Assembly (NCBI GenBank): GCA_964441755.1
Contig: CAYTVG010000002.1
Coordinates: forward strand, 62,001 to 126,000
Length of the DNA stretch: 64,000 bases
From: JAUMBM01 sp964441755
GTDB lineage: Bacteria > Bacteroidota > Bacteroidia > Chitinophagales > Saprospiraceae
Direction: 5' to 3'
Part shown: one piece after another, positions 61,884 through 64,000 of the stretch
Layout of the letters: each line of letters starts with the position of its first letter
How positions within the stretch are numbered: the first letter of the stretch is position 1
The notes under the pieces: model-generated
The model's database searches: none
Told to the model about the DNA's origin: nothing
What the model saw: the letters and a program-made list of their open reading frames with translations, nothing else
Position numbers and translations under genes: made by a program

Positions 61884-63198
61884 CGGATTGTTCGTGCAAA
61901 AACTGCTGATAGGCCTGCAACCATCCCTGCCAGCCATGTTGGTCCGAAAAGCTGCTGTTGTGCCACAGACTGACCAGCCAGCCGCCGGTGGTTTGGAGAC
62001 TGGCCGACAGCTCCCGCAGTTTGTCGAGGGCTGCTTCAGGGCTCAACTGCAGGTACTGGCGGAGGCTTACATCCATGACTGTCAGCGGGATGAGTTCAAG
62101 TTCTGTCACCGTTTCATTTTCCAGATCATACCATGGAAAGGGCACTGCAAGCCCGGCTCTGAAGCCCGGAGCGTCGGCAAAGCCCATGGTATAGTCATGC
62201 CGGATGCCCGCGGCCAGCAGCCGTTGATAGGTGAGGGGCATACGAAGCCACAAGAAATGCTGCCGGCTGGCATCAACCGGCTTTTGGCTTATCGCTTCGA
62301 GCAGCTTTATTTCCTGTTGCAGACAGCCGGGCGTAAAATTGGAGCGCCAGGACGGATGTATGCCGGTTGCATACCGGTTCGACAGCTTTCGGACGAGTGC
62401 CTGCATTTGCGGATGCTCCGGCGGGGCTCCGGGGTCGTTCTGCCCTCTTCTGGCCAGCAGTAAAAAATAGACTGCAGGCAGGCCGTAGGCCTGGTGCCAT
62501 TGGTCGAGCAATTCAAAAGTATCATAAGGGTCTTTTTCCTGCCCCAGTGCCACGCGCATGCGCTGCGCGAGCAGCGATTTTTTTCCCGAAAAAATCTCTG
62601 CGAGCAGGCGGGCGGTGCCGCGCCAGCCGCGCAGGCTGTAGGCCCTGGGTATATCAATGTCGTAAGTGGGTAAAAACCGGTAGGCAGGGGGCGGGAAAGG
62701 TGGCAGCCCGAAGAGGAGGCTGATTTTGGCGCCCAGCGCCTGTGCCCACTGTTGCACAACCGGCTTTTCGAGCCAGCCTGCCTGAAAGAGCAGGGAGGCG
62801 GAAGCGGGAAAACGACCGTGAGTATCCGCTTCGAAGGCCAGGTATTCCTCGTAGCGGCTGCTCACATAAAAGGCAGCAGCCAGTAGATCAAAGGGGAAAG
62901 TGCATGCCTGATGTTCATTGCCGAACAGGGCCGGCAGATCTTCATCGGCTGTAAAAGGCGCTGGTCGGCAATGAACATCTATCCCGCGGCTCGTCAGCAG
63001 CCCCTCCGGGATAATCCATACATTGTGACAGGCAAACCGGCGGTGACTGTAGTTGAGCCTCGGGCCATGCCAGGCCTCAAAATCGCCGGGATGTGTGGTG
63101 TGCCGCCATGAGAGCCGGAGCAGCCGGTTGAGCAGCAAGTCCAGGCAGTACGCCAGCCGGGGGCCAGGCGATTGTTCGACAAAAAGCATGAGCTCCAT
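61855..63198 (-). CDS. polysaccharide deacetylase-like protein (DUF7033 type)
   Basis: 447 residues with no signal peptide. The N-terminal 170 residues contain YVSSRYEEYLAFEADTHGRF typical of the DUF7033 part; the second half has FLPTYDIDIPRAYSLRG, the TxDxD-like metal-binding motif of NodB-type deacetylases, then ATGIHPSWRSN, corresponding to the HxxxH-type site. The His-Asp pattern suggests a metal-dependent polysaccharide deacetylase, but not all residues can be paired. It is the convergent partner of the porin, with a 29-bp overlap. Confidence 0.78.
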   Translation of the reverse strand: MELMLFVEQSPGPRLAYCLDLLLNRLLRLSWRHTTHPGDFEAWHGPRLNYSHRRFACHNVWIIPEGLLTSRGIDVHCRPAPFTADEDLPALFGNEHQACTFPFDLLAAAFYVSSRYEEYLAFEADTHGRFPASASLLFQAGWLEKPVVQQWAQALGAKISLLFGLPPFPPPAYRFLPTYDIDIPRAYSLRGWRGTARLLAEIFSGKKSLLAQRMRVALGQEKDPYDTFELLDQWHQAYGLPAVYFLLLARRGQNDPGAPPEHPQMQALVRKLSNRYATGIHPSWRSNFTPGCLQQEIKLLEAISQKPVDASRQHFLWLRMPLTYQRLLAAGIRHDYTMGFADAPGFRAGLAVPFPWYDLENETVTELELIPLTVMDVSLRQYLQLSPEAALDKLRELSASLQTTGGWLVSLWHNSSFSDQHGWQGWLQAYQQFLHEQSVISQTLPER

Positions 63199-63223
63199 GG
63201 CAGTATAATTGGTTTGTTCGAAA

Positions 63224-63266
63224 AAAGCGCCATTTGTGTGTTGTCAACACACACAAATGGCGCTTT
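63224..63266 (-). terminator. terminator of the papain-fold gene
   Basis: AAAGCGCCATTTGTGTGT (63224-63241) pairs with the complementary run ending at 63266; minus-strand RNA continues with TTTTTT. It lies between the papain-fold gene and the deacetylase-like gene, so they are separate transcripts. Confidence 0.75.
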
Positions 63267-63417
63267 CAGGCAGTCATTGACCGGCGGTTGTTCGGAAACT
63301 GTCGGCAGCGGCAAAAGGGACTTCCTGACTGTCGGCATCTTCCTGCAGGAGCACAGGCGGCAGGACTTAACTAAGAAAAGTAAGCACCTCAATGCGAAAA
63401 TCCCTCATGCACGCTTG

Positions 63418-63999
63418 TTACATGCCCGGTAGCATACTGTACGCTTTGCCAACTACGCGCTCGAGGTCGCTGTAACGAACAGCGATATAACCGTTGTTGC
63501 CCCATTGCTCTCCCCAGGGCATACGGATTTCAAACTGCTGTTGTGTCTCGTTGAAAGCGACGATGGTCACTGTATATCGCTGGCCGGGCTGGGAGTTGTC
63601 AGGATTCCAGACCGATACGCCCCGCTGATTTTTGAAACCCGCATCGGCGCTGATCTCTGCGACGACAGGATGCCCGCGGGTAATCGCCCGCTTGATTTCT
63701 GCAATTTTCTGCCGTCCGTCATGGCTGTCGTTGGCAATCGACAGGTAATTCGTAATCTTATAGCGCTCAGCAGTCTGGTCCGCAGGTGGGAGTGTGGGTG
63801 AGTCAAAGCCCATGACCCGTGTACTGACACTGCCCTCGAAGGCCAGAAAGCGCAGTCCGGCCTCCAAGGTCAGGCGCAGTCCGCTGGCAGAGATGCGTTG
63901 TGTGATAAAGTCAGGGCTGACATCATCGCGAGGATTTTTTTTCAGGTTGATGTAGTACTCCAGACAGGAAGCCAGTGCATAAGAAAGCTCATTGCCATA
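63418..63999 (-). CDS. papain-fold (C1-like) protein, 5' end outside window
   Basis: The frame is open to the window edge; the codon at 63867 is a TTG, not a likely start. The visible 193 residues show a papain-like layout: YGNELSYALASCLEYYI at the edge, FEGSVSTRVMG, ITRGHPVVAEISAD, and the C-terminal VTIVAFNETQQQFEIRMPWGEQWGNNGYIAVRYSDLE, recognisable as the His-Asn half of the C1 fold (normally GHxV and NSWG). The active residues are changed: the Asn of NSWG is Pro in MPWG, and the catalytic His position reads Tyr/Thr. The first motif aligned as GSCxAFA gives Glu at the Cys position. It may be a pseudoenzyme. Confidence 0.72.
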   Translation of the reverse strand, partial: YGNELSYALASCLEYYINLKKNPRDDVSPDFITQRISASGLRLTLEAGLRFLAFEGSVSTRVMGFDSPTLPPADQTAERYKITNYLSIANDSHDGRQKIAEIKRAITRGHPVVAEISADAGFKNQRGVSVWNPDNSQPGQRYTVTIVAFNETQQQFEIRMPWGEQWGNNGYIAVRYSDLERVVGKAYSMLPGM

Positions 64000-64000
64000 A

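Noticed and set aside
1..64000. tRNA, rRNA, insertion sequence, phage or toxin-antitoxin genes
   Set aside because: Gaps were scanned by eye for cloverleaf, transposase and paired short genes and none was convincing; the two small ORFs at 32.3-32.7 kb remain unassigned.

Overview
The window reads as ordinary chromosomal DNA of a Bacteroidota bacterium, most likely a Saprospiria/Lewinella-type lineage. The evidence is three very large secreted proteins with SprB-like, PKD/Ig-like and HYR modules ending in type IX secretion (T9SS) sorting domains, a T9SS-tailed copper/heme enzyme, a DUF5777 barrel protein, and promoters that fit the Bacteroidota TTTG / TAnnTTTG pattern better than -35/-10 boxes. 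No rRNA, tRNA, CRISPR array, phage or insertion sequence was recognised.

Layout. 1-5.2 kb: Fur-type regulator (cut by the window edge), purA, an NtrY-like membrane histidine kinase and a polytopic membrane protein. 5.2-14.2 kb: a GNAT acetyltransferase, then a run of minus-strand envelope redox genes (DUF5777 barrel, YceI, heme lipoprotein, cytochrome/copper-monooxygenase-like T9SS protein, redoxin-like protein) and an SprB-repeat adhesin whose N-terminus carries CxxCH. 14.6-21.3 kb: Sua5/YrdC, an EEP nuclease, CtpA-type protease, Lrp/AsnC regulator, a CFFCG secreted protein, cobalamin adenosyltransferase and a TauE/SafE permease. 21.4-28.3 kb: a 2308-residue T9SS protein. 28.8-32.2 kb: groEL, groES, secG and a TPR-like gene. 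32.2-40.3 kb: the least ordinary stretch, with two tiny ORFs behind a good promoter, a PAS-AraC regulator with a three-half-site operator, a degenerate SF1-helicase-like protein, dprA, and an alkaline-phosphatase-fold protein that has lost most of its catalytic residues. 40.9-46.1 kb: a 1735-residue T9SS protein with about 20 tandem repeats of roughly 52 residues. 46.2-64 kb: mostly housekeeping and metabolism (typA, a VOC protein, cystathionine gamma-synthase, split transketolase, HU, a GH3-family ligase, propionyl-CoA synthetase, uvrC, an SDR-DUF2867 protein, a DoxX-like protein, a phosphate-selective-type porin, a deacetylase-like protein) and a papain-fold fragment that appears catalytically dead.

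Themes. (1) A candidate cell-surface redox module at 5.8-14.1 kb mixes c-type heme sites, copper-monooxygenase ligands, a CxxS redoxin and T9SS export. (2) Three proteins keep an enzyme fold but appear to lack active-site residues: helicase, alkaline phosphatase and papain-like. (3) Gene ends are marked by unusually long, often perfect hairpins. All functions come from motif recognition by eye; no database search was run.
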